A program made the position numbers and the translations under genes. A stretch of 64,000 nt of DNA from Selenomonadales bacterium (GTDB lineage: Bacteria > Bacillota > Negativicutes > Sporomusales > UBA7701), in NCBI GenBank assembly GCA_018434945.1, contig JAHDOI010000007.1, positions 1 to 64,000 of the forward strand, written 5' to 3'. Numbering within the stretch: the first letter of the stretch is position 1; each line of letters begins with the position of its first letter. Positions 50,732 to 58,390 of the stretch are shown one piece after another. The notes below the pieces were generated by a model. That model was not told where the DNA came from and searched no databases. It saw only the letters and a program-made list of their open reading frames with translations.

Positions 50732-51119
50732 GGCGGCTAAGGTGCTGGGCATATCGCCCCAGGCCGAGGTGGGCGTCGTGTTCGCCGACGACGCCTATAT
50801 CCGCGAGCTTAACCGCGATTACCGGGGGATCGACGCGGCTACCGACGTGCTGTCCTTCGCTCTTGACGAGGGGGAGGAGCCGGCGGTGCAGGGCGGCCCC
50901 GAGGAGGCGCTGCTGGGCGATATCGTCATTTCCCTGGATACCGCCGAACGCCAGGCGGCGGAATTCGGTCACAGCCTGGAGCGGGAGATGGCTTATCTGA
51001 CCGTCCACGGCATGCTGCACCTCGTGGGTTACGACCACGAGGAGGAAACAGGCAAAGCCGCGATGCGCGAGCGTGAGGAGCACATCCTCGCCGCCCTCGG
51101 CATCGTCCGCGAGGGATAA
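50649..51119 (+). CDS. ybeY: Endoribonuclease YbeY
   Basis: A 156-residue metalloprotein with the zinc-binding motif H120-x3-H124-x5-H130 (HGMLHLVGYDH) and DVLSFALD near residue 66. YbeY is a single-strand endoribonuclease needed for 16S rRNA 3'-end maturation and ribosome quality control. The start ATG 50649 lies 83 bp inside the end of yqfF, an unusually long overlap. The first residues MEIVLSSVPEK fit the family. Confidence 0.94.
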   Translation: MEIVLSSVPEKREPAPKVRETVTTVLTEAAKVLGISPQAEVGVVFADDAYIRELNRDYRGIDAATDVLSFALDEGEEPAVQGGPEEALLGDIVISLDTAERQAAEFGHSLEREMAYLTVHGMLHLVGYDHEEETGKAAMREREEHILAALGIVREG

Positions 51120-51413
51120 ATGATGACAGATGACGTCCGCGGAACGGTCCTGAGAGAGTTCAGGCGCATTCCCGGTGTCGGCCCGAGAATCGCCGAGGAC
51201 TTATGGGACCTCGGCCTTCGTTCTGTAGGGGAACTCAAGGGGCGCGACCCGGAGGAGCTTTACGCCCGCCTGTGCGAGACGGCCGGGTGCAAGGTGGACC
51301 GTTGCATGCTGTATGTATTTCGCTGCGCGGTGTATTACGCCACCGCTGACCTGCCCGATCCCGAGCGGCTGAAATGGTGGAACTGGCATGATAAAAAGAT
51401 CGGCAGAGGGTAA
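51120..51413 (+). CDS. Helix-hairpin-helix (Cdd1-like) protein
   Basis: A 97-residue protein containing a helix-hairpin-helix motif (RRIPGVGPRIAEDLWDLGLR, about residues 15-35) and a 'DPEELYARLCETAG..VDRCMLYVFRCAVY' region typical of the Cdd1 / 'pathogenicity locus' family. Such small HhH proteins probably bind DNA or another macromolecule; function unknown. It lies immediately downstream of ybeY and overlaps the start of dgkA by 26 bp, so all three are cotranslated. Confidence 0.75.
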   Translation: MMTDDVRGTVLREFRRIPGVGPRIAEDLWDLGLRSVGELKGRDPEELYARLCETAGCKVDRCMLYVFRCAVYYATADLPDPERLKWWNWHDKKIGRG

Positions 51414-51777
51414 TTTCCTGGCCGGCCTGCTGCGGTCGTTCCGGTACGCCGCGGACGGGGTGGCCTACTGCTTCCGTACGCAGCGCAATCTGAGAATCCA
51501 CGCCGTCGCCGCGGTGCTGGCGATGGCCGCCGGTTTCCGCCTCGGCCTGTCGGGGGCGGAGCTGGGGGTTCTCGCGCTGACGATCGCCGCCGTGCTGGTG
51601 GCGGAGATGTTTAATACGGCGGTGGAGGCGCTGGTGGATATCGTGTCCCCCGGGTACCATCCGCTGGCCAAGGTGGCGAAGGATGTCGCCGCCGGCGGCG
51701 TGCTTGTCACCGCGCTGGTGTCGCTGGTGGTGGCGTATCTGTTGTTCGCGCCGCGTATCTTGGAACTCGGCCGTTGA
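51388..51777 (+). CDS. dgkA: Undecaprenol/diacylglycerol kinase (DgkA family)
   Basis: A 129-residue membrane kinase with three hydrophobic helices and the family motifs RNLRIHAVAAVLAMAAG, EMFNTAVEALVD and HPLAKVAKDVAAGGVL. Gram-positive members phosphorylate undecaprenol to recycle the lipid carrier for wall and envelope polymers. The last codons (LGR then TGA) come from hairpin element H, so this element supplies the stop codon. The start overlaps the HhH gene. Usual order ybeY-dgkA-cdd-era. Confidence 0.93.
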   Translation: MIKRSAEGNFLAGLLRSFRYAADGVAYCFRTQRNLRIHAVAAVLAMAAGFRLGLSGAELGVLALTIAAVLVAEMFNTAVEALVDIVSPGYHPLAKVAKDVAAGGVLVTALVSLVVAYLLFAPRILELGR

Positions 51778-51886
51778 TAAGCGCCCATCTGCGGCGTTGG
51801 TCCTGCGGGCGCTTGCTAGCGTACTACCGTGTACGCGTCGCTACGCGTCCTCGGAGCCGCCTTGCATCCGGGGTGGTCTGAACGGA
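51769..51886 (+). repeat. Intergenic hairpin element, copy H (118 bp), overlapping the end of dgkA
   Basis: Forward orientation: GGCCGTTGATAAGCGCCCATC ... CCTTGCATCCGGGGTGGTCTGAACGGAC. The arms are less perfectly paired than in other copies. The TGA of dgkA is inside the left arm (GGC CGT TGA). Between dgkA and cdd. Confidence 0.88.
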
Positions 51887-51908
51887 CTTTTGCTAGAGGA
51901 GAAAAAGT

Positions 51909-52298
51909 ATGGAAGAACTGATTAGTGCTGCGCTGATCGCCCGCGGGAGCGCGTACGCGCCTTATTCCCGGTTCGCCGTAGGCGCCGCCGTGCGGGGCGG
52001 GAGCGGTCGCATCTACGGCGGCAGCAACATCGAAAACGCTTCGTACGGTCTGACGATGTGCGCCGAACGGGTGGCGATTTTCAAGGCTGTTTCCGAAGGG
52101 GAGAAGGAGATCGCCGCTCTGGCGGTGGCGGCCGACACGCCTTCGCCGGCCTCGCCGTGCGGCGCCTGCCGCCAGGTCATGGCCGAGTTCGGTATAAACG
52201 AGGTCGTGATGTGCAATACCAAGGGTGAGAGGCGGACGGTGACGCTGGCGGAGCTGTTGCCGTACGCCTTCGATAAAGCAGATTTGCCGGGGGAATGA
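51909..52298 (+). CDS. cdd: Cytidine deaminase
   Basis: A 129-residue zinc enzyme: C51-A-E53 in TMCAERVAIFKA and PC84GAC87RQ supply the catalytic Glu and three zinc Cys ligands. It deaminates cytidine and deoxycytidine to uridine nucleosides in pyrimidine salvage and is a homotetramer. GAGGAG precedes ATG 51909. It lies 3 bp before era. Confidence 0.96.
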   Translation: MEELISAALIARGSAYAPYSRFAVGAAVRGGSGRIYGGSNIENASYGLTMCAERVAIFKAVSEGEKEIAALAVAADTPSPASPCGACRQVMAEFGINEVVMCNTKGERRTVTLAELLPYAFDKADLPGE

Positions 52299-52301
52299 TT
52301 C

Positions 52302-53204
52302 GTGCCAATGAATGATGACAAGAATTTCAAATCAGGGTTCGTCGCCGTCGTCGGACGGCCGAACGTGGGCAAGTCCACTCTGGTCAACAGCCTCATCGGC
52401 CAGAAGATCGCCATCATGTCCGACAAGCCCCAGACGACGCGCAACAAGATTCTCTGCATCCTCAACCTGCCGGACGCCCAAATGCTGTTCATCGATACGC
52501 CGGGTATCCACAAACCGCGCCATAAGCTGGGCGAATACATGGTGCGCACGGCCGAGAACACGCTGCGGGAAGTGGATGTGGTGCTGTTTGTCACCGATGC
52601 CACCGAGGAGCCGGGACCGGGAGAGGAGTATATTCTCGAGCGGCTGGCGGCGGTGGCGACGCCGGTCATCCTGGTGATCAACAAGATCGACAAGCTGTCC
52701 CGCGCCCAGGTGCTGCCGATCATCGAACGCTACGCTTCAAAACGCGATTTCACGGCCATCGTGCCGGTGTCGGCCCTTGTCCGCACAAATCTCGACAGTC
52801 TGACGGGGGAGATCAAGAAGCACCTCGCCCCCGGGCCGAAATACTACCCCGACGACATGGTCACCGACCAGCCCGAGCGGCTGCTGATCGCCGAACTCAT
52901 CCGCGAGAAGGTGCTGCAGCTGACCCGCGAGGAGGTGCCGCATAGCATCGCCGTCGATATCGAGGAGGTGGCGACGCGGGATAACGGCGATCTCTACGTG
53001 CGGGCGGTGATTTACGTGGAGCGCGATTCGCAGAAGGGGATCGTCATCGGGGCCGGCGGGGCGGTGCTCAAGGAGGCCGGCCGCCTGGCCCGCATCGACG
53101 TGGAGAATCTGCTGGGGTCGAAGACGTATCTCGATTTGTGGGTCAAGGTGAAGAAGGATTGGCGGAATAGAAAAGGCGTACTTAAATCCCTCGGGTATGA
53201 GTAG
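52302..53204 (+). CDS. era: GTPase Era
   Basis: A 300-residue GTPase: G1 GRPNVGKS at about 18-25, G2/G3 with DKPQTTRNKI and DTPGIHKPRH, G4 NKIDKLSR, and a C-terminal KH RNA-binding domain with GIVIGAGGAVLKEAGRLAR. Era binds the 3' end of 16S rRNA in 30S assembly. GTG 52302 is preferred to ATG two codons later because GGGGGAA is at suitable distance. Confidence 0.97.
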   Translation: MPMNDDKNFKSGFVAVVGRPNVGKSTLVNSLIGQKIAIMSDKPQTTRNKILCILNLPDAQMLFIDTPGIHKPRHKLGEYMVRTAENTLREVDVVLFVTDATEEPGPGEEYILERLAAVATPVILVINKIDKLSRAQVLPIIERYASKRDFTAIVPVSALVRTNLDSLTGEIKKHLAPGPKYYPDDMVTDQPERLLIAELIREKVLQLTREEVPHSIAVDIEEVATRDNGDLYVRAVIYVERDSQKGIVIGAGGAVLKEAGRLARIDVENLLGSKTYLDLWVKVKKDWRNRKGVLKSLGYE

Positions 53205-53224
53205 AAGGAACTAGTGAAATAGAA

Positions 53225-53347
53225 GCGGCCGTTCAGAAGCCCCCAGATGCTAGGCGGCTCCGAGGACGCGAAGCGACGCGTACTCGGGCGTACGCTAGCA
53301 AGCGCCCGGAGGACCAACAACGCAGATGGGGGCTTATCAACGGCCGC
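53225..53347 (-). repeat. Intergenic hairpin element, copy I (123 bp)
   Basis: Reverse orientation: GCGGCCGTTCAGAAGCCCCC ... GGGGGCTTATCAACGGCCGC outer stem is nearly perfect, with CCAGATGCTAGG ... CAACAACGCAGATGG inside and apical GCGTACTCGGGCGTACGC. Between era and the MgtE-N/CBS gene. Confidence 0.93.
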
Positions 53348-53368
53348 CCTGGTATGGGAGGAGAGACC

Positions 53369-54631
53369 ATGCAGCCTTTTACGGAGGTCTTTGTCAGCCA
53401 ACTGATCGATAAGCTCGTCATCGACAAGGTCGGCAACCGCGTGGGCCGGGTGGGCGACGTGCTGATAAGGCCGGAGGCCGGGTTTCCGAAGGTGTGCGGA
53501 GTCGAGGTCAAGCGCCGCTGGGAGACGGTGGTCGTCGGCGACGATCATATCGCGATGCTGAACAAGCAGATCGTGTCGCTCAATATCGTCCGCGATGAGG
53601 TCAGGGCCGGCAATTTTTCCGGCGATGAGCTCTATCTGCGTCGCGATCTGCTCGATCGCCAGATCGTCGATACCGACGGCGCCAGGGTGGTCCGGGTCAA
53701 CGATCTGAAGATCACGCAGGTGAACAACGAATTCCGCCTGGTGGCTGTCGATATAGGTTTCCGCGGCCTGGTGCGCCGTCTGGGAGCCGAGAGGGCCATG
53801 CGGCGGGTGGCGGAGATGCTGGGCCGCAGTGTGCCGGAGAAGCTTATCTCGTGGGGTGACGTCGACCTTATCACTCCCGATCTGTCGGCGATCAAGCTGT
53901 CGGTATCCCAGGGGAAGCTGGCCGCGCTCCACCCGTACGATATCGCCCAGATCGTAGGCGATCTCGGCACCCAGGAACGGTCCGCCATCTTCCAGACGCT
54001 TGACAACGAGCGGGCCGCCGAGACGCTGGCCGAGATGGAAACTGAGATGCAGGCTTCGATCCTTGAGGGCATGAGCAAGGACCGGGCGGCCGATATCCTG
54101 GAGATGATGGCGTCCGACGACGCGGCCGACGTCCTCAACGAACTGCCGGACGACACGGCCGAGGAACTCCTCGATCTGATGGAGCACGAGGAAGCGGCCG
54201 AGGTCAAGGAGCTGCGCGAGTACGAGGAGAAAGAGGCCGGCAGTCTGATGACAACCGAGTATATCGCCCTGCCCGAGAACCTGACCGCCGACGAGACCAT
54301 CAACGAGCTCAGACGGCTGGCACCCGAAGCGGAGACGATCTATTATATCTATGTGGTCGACGCCGAGGAGCACCTGGCGGGCGTGCTGTCGCTCAGGGAG
54401 CTGATCATCGCCAAACCCGACACCAAGCTGGCCGAAATCATGCGGACCCGCATCATCACCGTGGGCGATGAGGCGCCGATCGACGACGCCGTCAGCATTA
54501 TCCGCAAGTACGACCTGCTGGCCGTGCCGGTGACGGACGGCGACAATCGGCTTGTGGGCATCATCACCGTCGACGATGTGATCGACGCGGTGATCCCGCC
54601 GCGCAAGAGAAATGTGTTGAATTTCAGCTGA
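53369..54631 (+). CDS. PRC-barrel / MgtE-N / CBS protein without a membrane domain
   Basis: A 420-residue soluble protein: two PRC-barrel-like beta units (about 10-75 and 88-165; VIDKVGNRVGRVGDV and IVDTDGARVVRVNDLKI), a helical MgtE N-terminal domain of repeated acidic helices (about 180-290; DRAADILEMMASDDAADVL), and two CBS domains (about 295-415). In MgtE magnesium transporters this cytoplasmic part senses Mg2+ and gates a membrane channel; here the channel is absent, so it is probably a free sensor/regulator. GGGAGGAGAG fixes the start. Confidence 0.85.
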   Translation: MQPFTEVFVSQLIDKLVIDKVGNRVGRVGDVLIRPEAGFPKVCGVEVKRRWETVVVGDDHIAMLNKQIVSLNIVRDEVRAGNFSGDELYLRRDLLDRQIVDTDGARVVRVNDLKITQVNNEFRLVAVDIGFRGLVRRLGAERAMRRVAEMLGRSVPEKLISWGDVDLITPDLSAIKLSVSQGKLAALHPYDIAQIVGDLGTQERSAIFQTLDNERAAETLAEMETEMQASILEGMSKDRAADILEMMASDDAADVLNELPDDTAEELLDLMEHEEAAEVKELREYEEKEAGSLMTTEYIALPENLTADETINELRRLAPEAETIYYIYVVDAEEHLAGVLSLRELIIAKPDTKLAEIMRTRIITVGDEAPIDDAVSIIRKYDLLAVPVTDGDNRLVGIITVDDVIDAVIPPRKRNVLNFS

Positions 54632-54637
54632 TGTAAT

Positions 54638-54669
54638 GGGCTGCCGTATGGCGGTCCTTTAATTTTATT
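54638..54669 (+). terminator. Rho-independent terminator
   Basis: GGGCTGCC (54638-54645) pairs with GGCGGTCC (54650-54657) with two G-T pairs, then TTTAATTTTATT. It ends the MgtE-N/CBS gene. Confidence 0.65.
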
Positions 54670-54696
54670 GACCGCGATAATTGCCAATGTTATGAT
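54668..54696 (+). promoter_or_regulatory. Sigma-A promoter of the DUF502 gene
   Basis: TTGACC (54668-54673), exactly 17 bp, TATGAT (54691-54696), 18 bp before the start codon. Confidence 0.7.
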
Positions 54697-54714
54697 GGGT
54701 CTAAGGGGTGAATT

Positions 54715-55302
54715 ATGAAAAACCTGTCCAAATACTTTATCAACGGTCTGATTGTCATCGTGCCGATGGCGATTACCTTTTTCGTCGTCGTTCAGATACT
54801 CGATCTTACCGAAAAGATCCTCGGCCGCCATCTGCCGATCAAGTTCCCCGGCCTCGGCCTGATCGCCGTCGTTGCGATCATCCTGGTGGTGGGCTGGCTG
54901 TCTTCCCACTGGATCATGCGCCGGGTCATCGACCTGGGGGAACGGATGCTGTCGAAGATCCCGTTCCTCAAGTTCATCTACAACAGCGTCAAACAGCTGT
55001 CGACCGCGGTGTTCGAGTCCCAGAACATGTTCAAGCAGGCTGTGCTGGTGCCTTTTCCCCATCCGGGGGCCAAGGCGCTCGGCTTCGTCATGACCGACCT
55101 GTCGGCGCCGATCGCCCGCCACATGTGCGAGGAATGCGTCTGTGTCTTCATTCCCATGAGTCTCAACATGACTGCCGGCTTTAATATTATCGTGCCGAAG
55201 CGGGATATAATACCCATAGACGTGACCAGCGAAAGCGCGCTGCAATACATCCTGACCGCCGGCACCGTGATGCCGCGCGGCGGCGAAGCGACCAAACCCT
55301 AG
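54715..55302 (+). CDS. DUF502 family membrane protein
   Basis: A 195-residue protein with two transmembrane helices (about 8-28 and 45-65) and a conserved cytoplasmic domain containing KIPFLKFIYNSVKQLSTAV and a GF-[IV]M-T segment. DUF502 proteins are widespread in bacteria and plants (LAZ1/COV-like) and of unknown function. ATG 54715 has GGGGTGA upstream. A CNNM/CBS transporter-like gene follows 13 bp later; a joint function is inference. Confidence 0.85.
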   Translation: MKNLSKYFINGLIVIVPMAITFFVVVQILDLTEKILGRHLPIKFPGLGLIAVVAIILVVGWLSSHWIMRRVIDLGERMLSKIPFLKFIYNSVKQLSTAVFESQNMFKQAVLVPFPHPGAKALGFVMTDLSAPIARHMCEECVCVFIPMSLNMTAGFNIIVPKRDIIPIDVTSESALQYILTAGTVMPRGGEATKP

Positions 55303-55315
55303 GGAGAGATGCGCT

Positions 55316-56677
55316 ATCGACTCGTCTATCAATAGCCTCGTTGCCCTCGCGGCCGCCTTGCTGCTCGTGCTCTTGAACGGCTTTTTCGTCGTCGCCGAAT
55401 TCGCCCTCGTGAAGATCCGCCGCACCCGCCTGGAGGAACTCGTCCTTCAGGGCAACAGCCGCGCCAAGCTGGCGCTGAAAATCGTTTCATCCTTCGACAC
55501 TTACCTTGGCGCCACCCAGCTCGGCATAACGTTGGCTTCGCTGGGCCTGGGCTGGCTGGGCGAACCGGCCGTCGCGTCGCTGATCGCGCCGCTGATTTTC
55601 GAGTATCTGCCGGGAGCGACATGGCTGGTGCATACTATCAGCGTCGCCCTGGGCTTCACAGTCATCACTTTCATGCATATCGTGCTGGGCGAGCTCGTGC
55701 CCAAGGCTCTGGCCATCCAGCGCGCCGAGGCGCTGGCGCTTTTTTGCGCCTGGCCGCTGTTTTTCTTCCACAAGATCGGTTATCCCGTTATCGTGCTGTT
55801 CAACAAGGCGGCCCGCGCCATTATGGGCCTGCTGGGCATCAAGCCGCTGAGCGAGGCCGAGGTGGCCCACTCGGAGGAAGAGCTCAGGATGATCGTCAAC
55901 GCCAGCCACCGCGGCGGCGTGCTCGACCAGATGGAGAGCGAGCTTATCGACAATGTCTTCGATTTCGCCGACCGCCTGGCGAGAGAGGTTATGGTGCCGC
56001 GCCAGGATATGGTGTGCCTGTTCACCGACGACCCGTTCGAGGAGAATATGCGGGCGGTGAGGGAAACCGGCCACACCCGCTATCCTCTGTGCGTCGAGGA
56101 CAAGGATCACGTCATCGGCATGGTGCATATCCGCGACCTGATGGATCTGGATATGTGCGGGCCAGGCAATAAGGATCTGCGCACCGTGATGCGCGAGATC
56201 CTCGTCGTTCCGGAAGGCATGTCGGTGGCCAGGCTGCTGCAGGCGATGCGCCGCAAGCGCATCCATATGGCGGTGGTGGCCGACGAGTACGGCGGCACGG
56301 CGGGGCTGGTGGCCCTGCAGGATGTGCTGGAGGAGATCGTCGGCGATATCCAGGACGAGCACGACACGGTCGGCGAGGCGGAAATCCAGCGCCTCGAGGA
56401 CGGCGCCTACGAGTTTGACGGCCGGGTGCTGCTCGACGATGTGTCGGAACTGCTCAATATCCGCCTCGAGGAGCACGAGGAAGACACGCTCGGCGGTTAT
56501 ATCTTCGGCCTTCTCGGCCGGCGCCCCGAGCTGGGCGACGAAGTGAATATCGGCGATTACCGTTTTTCCGTTCTTCAGGTCAACGGCTTCCGGGTCGTGA
56601 GGGTGAAGGCCGTACCGCTGAAGAATGCGAATGACGAGGACCCCGGGGAGGACGACGGCAGGGGCAGCCTGCCATAG
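55316..56677 (+). CDS. CNNM/CBS-domain (CorC/HlyC) membrane protein, probable non-standard start
   Basis: About 453 residues: an N-terminal CNNM membrane domain with three to four helices (about 8-185), a pair of CBS domains (about 215-335; DDPFEENMRAVRETGHTRYP) and a C-terminal CorC/HlyC domain (about 350-440). Such proteins export Mg2+/Co2+ or are 'hemolysin-like'. No ATG, GTG or TTG with a ribosome site begins the frame. The AGGGAGAG at 55301-55308 is ideally spaced for ATC at 55316, giving MDSSINSLVALAAALLLVLL, a good family N-terminus. The alternative is TTG 55358, which lacks a ribosome site and cuts the first helix. Confidence 0.75.
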   Translation: MDSSINSLVALAAALLLVLLNGFFVVAEFALVKIRRTRLEELVLQGNSRAKLALKIVSSFDTYLGATQLGITLASLGLGWLGEPAVASLIAPLIFEYLPGATWLVHTISVALGFTVITFMHIVLGELVPKALAIQRAEALALFCAWPLFFFHKIGYPVIVLFNKAARAIMGLLGIKPLSEAEVAHSEEELRMIVNASHRGGVLDQMESELIDNVFDFADRLAREVMVPRQDMVCLFTDDPFEENMRAVRETGHTRYPLCVEDKDHVIGMVHIRDLMDLDMCGPGNKDLRTVMREILVVPEGMSVARLLQAMRRKRIHMAVVADEYGGTAGLVALQDVLEEIVGDIQDEHDTVGEAEIQRLEDGAYEFDGRVLLDDVSELLNIRLEEHEEDTLGGYIFGLLGRRPELGDEVNIGDYRFSVLQVNGFRVVRVKAVPLKNANDEDPGEDDGRGSLP

Positions 56678-56722
56678 CCGGCGAAATCCCGCTGCGCAAA
56701 ACACCGAAGGGATGTGCGCGTA

Positions 56723-56839
56723 TTGCTAAGGGAACTGATGTGGGAAATCTTCCTCAGCACCGGTGATATCAGGTCGTATCTGCTCTACCGGCACTGCGGC
56801 GACCGTCCGGCCGATTCCGGCCGGTCCGGCCGGGAGTAG
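56723..56839 (+). CDS. yqzL: YqzL-like small protein (38 aa)
   Basis: A 38-residue product starting TTG and reading MLRELMWEIFLSTGDIRSYL then LLYRH; the pattern W-E-[IV]-F-x-x-TGD-I-x-x-YLLY is that of the tiny YqzL proteins encoded just before recO in Firmicutes. AAGGGA is about 10 nt upstream. Function unknown. The tail (GDRPADSGRSGRE) is not conserved in the family and may be drift. Its stop overlaps the region of the recO ribosome site. Confidence 0.75.
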   Translation: MLRELMWEIFLSTGDIRSYLLYRHCGDRPADSGRSGRE

Positions 56840-56846
56840 TACCGGC

Positions 56847-57608
56847 ATGGGGACATACAATTGCGAGGCCATCCTGCTGGCGGTGAGGGACTATGACGCC
56901 ACCAGCCGGATGGTGACTTTATTTTCGCGCGAACACGGCAAGCTTTCGGCTTTGGCCTACGGGGCCCGCCGACCGCGCAACGAACTGGCCGGCTGCGTCC
57001 AGCCCTTCGCCCACGTGGAGCTGGCGCTGGCGACGGGGAAGAATATCGAGGCACTCAAACAGTGTGCCACGAGGCGGTCGTTCCGCGAGCTGCGGGAAGA
57101 TTTGGACAGGATGGCGTATGCTACCATGCTGGCCGAACTGGTGGCCGAGCTGTGGCCTGAGCGCGAGCCGGAGCCGGCGGCTTTCGACCTGCTGCTGTCG
57201 TCTTTTGCCCTGCTTGTGAGCCGCAACGTCAGGGTGGCCGCGCTGGCTGCCGCGCTGCAGCTTATGTCGCTGGCCGGATTCCGTCCGGAGTACGAACACT
57301 GCGTGGTATGCGGCGGGGAGCTGACGCTGCCGGCCCGGTTCGACGCCTCGGCCGGCGGCGCTGTCTGCGCAGCCTGCTCCGAGCCCCATCTGCCGCCTTT
57401 CGGCGTCGAGGGCAGGGATTTTCTCGCCCGCATGCTCGACCTCGACCTCGCGGATCCGGGCCATTTTTCGGTGACCGGCGCCGTGTTGATGGATACCGAG
57501 CGCCTGTTGGGCGAGTTTCTCACCTGGCGGCTCGATAAACCGCTGCGGTCGCTGGCGTTCATCGCGACGCTGGCGCGGGATAAAACGGGCGGCGGACGGG
57601 GACAATAA
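56847..57608 (+). CDS. recO: DNA repair protein RecO
   Basis: A 253-residue protein: an N-terminal OB fold (YNCEAILLAVRDYDATSRMV), a helical middle, and a four-cysteine zinc motif (CVVCGGEL and GAVCAACSE). RecO anneals ssDNA and loads RecA in the RecF pathway. ATG 56847 is chosen; the open frame extends upstream over yqzL. It follows yqzL by 7 bp. Confidence 0.94.
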   Translation: MGTYNCEAILLAVRDYDATSRMVTLFSREHGKLSALAYGARRPRNELAGCVQPFAHVELALATGKNIEALKQCATRRSFRELREDLDRMAYATMLAELVAELWPEREPEPAAFDLLLSSFALLVSRNVRVAALAAALQLMSLAGFRPEYEHCVVCGGELTLPARFDASAGGAVCAACSEPHLPPFGVEGRDFLARMLDLDLADPGHFSVTGAVLMDTERLLGEFLTWRLDKPLRSLAFIATLARDKTGGGRGQ

Positions 57609-57633
57609 GCGAAACGGCACAGGAGGGAAAACG

Positions 57634-58071
57634 ATGGAAGAGATTACCCTCGAAAAGATCGATATAATCCGCGAGCGTACCGGGGTTTCCTACCGGGAGG
57701 CCAAGGATGCGCTGGAGCGCGCCGGCGGCAATGTCCTTGACGCGCTGGTGGACCTGGAGGCCAAGAAGCCGGGCGGCTGGACGGAAGAGTTCTCGGTGAA
57801 GTCCGGCGAGGTGGTGGATAAGGTCAAGGAGCTCATCCATCAGGGCAACGTCACCAAGATCCGCGTAAAGCAGGACGGCAAGACGCTGGTGGAGATACCC
57901 GTGACGCTGGGAGCGATCAGCGCCGTGTTTCTGCCGCAGCTGGCGGCTTTAGGCGTGCTGGTGGCCGTGTTCAAGCGTTGCACCATCGAGGTTGTCCGGG
58001 AGGGCGGCGCCAGCGAGGAGACGGAAGTGCGGCCGGCCGATGACCGGGATGGGCCGCGCGGCAGTTTATAA
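57634..58071 (+). CDS. UBA-like / DUF4342 protein
   Basis: A 145-residue protein: an N-terminal UBA-like three-helix region (about 1-45; IRERTGVSYREAKDALERAG, as in EF-Ts-type UBA domains) and a DUF4342 domain with one membrane helix (about 90-112; VTLGAISAVFLPQLAALGVL). The C-terminal tail is charged. Function unknown; found near glyQS in many Firmicutes. AGGAGGG precedes the ATG. Confidence 0.85.
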   Translation: MEEITLEKIDIIRERTGVSYREAKDALERAGGNVLDALVDLEAKKPGGWTEEFSVKSGEVVDKVKELIHQGNVTKIRVKQDGKTLVEIPVTLGAISAVFLPQLAALGVLVAVFKRCTIEVVREGGASEETEVRPADDRDGPRGSL

Positions 58072-58072
58072 G

Positions 58073-58101
58073 TTGACAGGATAGGGCAAATTTGCTATAT
58101 T
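58073..58101 (+). promoter_or_regulatory. Sigma-A promoter of the glyQS T-box transcript
   Basis: TTGACA (58073-58078), 17 bp, TATATT (58096-58101), at the beginning of the T-box leader and overlapping the end of the upstream gene. Confidence 0.88.
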
Positions 58102-58372
58102 ATTATAGCAACATAAGGCGATGAAGGAAAATAGTAGCCAGCCGTAAGAAGCGAGCCGGGGAGGGTGCGAGCCCGGCACAGGCGGGCGAAGGCGTTCCCG
58201 AGCCGCGGGAGGAAATCCTGTTAGCCTGGGGCCGTTGGCGAAGACCGGGCCGGGAGGAGAGTAAACCCCGCTATAAATAAAGGTGGGCCTCAGGGCCAAT
58301 CAGGGTGGAACCGCGGGAAGCAAGCTCCCGTCCCTGTAACGACAAGTTACGGGACGGGAGTTTTTATTTTGA
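58102..58372 (+). promoter_or_regulatory. T-box riboswitch (tRNA-Gly) upstream of glyQS
   Basis: A structured leader of about 270 nt with the T-box AGGGTGGAACCGCGGG at 58302-58317, followed by a terminator: CTCCCGTCCC (58325-58334) with GGGACGGGAG (58351-58360) and TTTTTATTTT. The UGGA in the T-box fits an acceptor end with U73, as in tRNA-Gly. Uncharged tRNA-Gly should allow transcription of glyQS. Confidence 0.92.
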
Positions 58373-58390
58373 TTTTCAGGAGGCGATGAC

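Noticed and set aside
55358-55360. TTG 55358 as the start of the CNNM/CBS protein
   Set aside because: It lacks a ribosome site and would remove about half of the first transmembrane helix; ATC 55316 fits the Shine-Dalgarno spacing.
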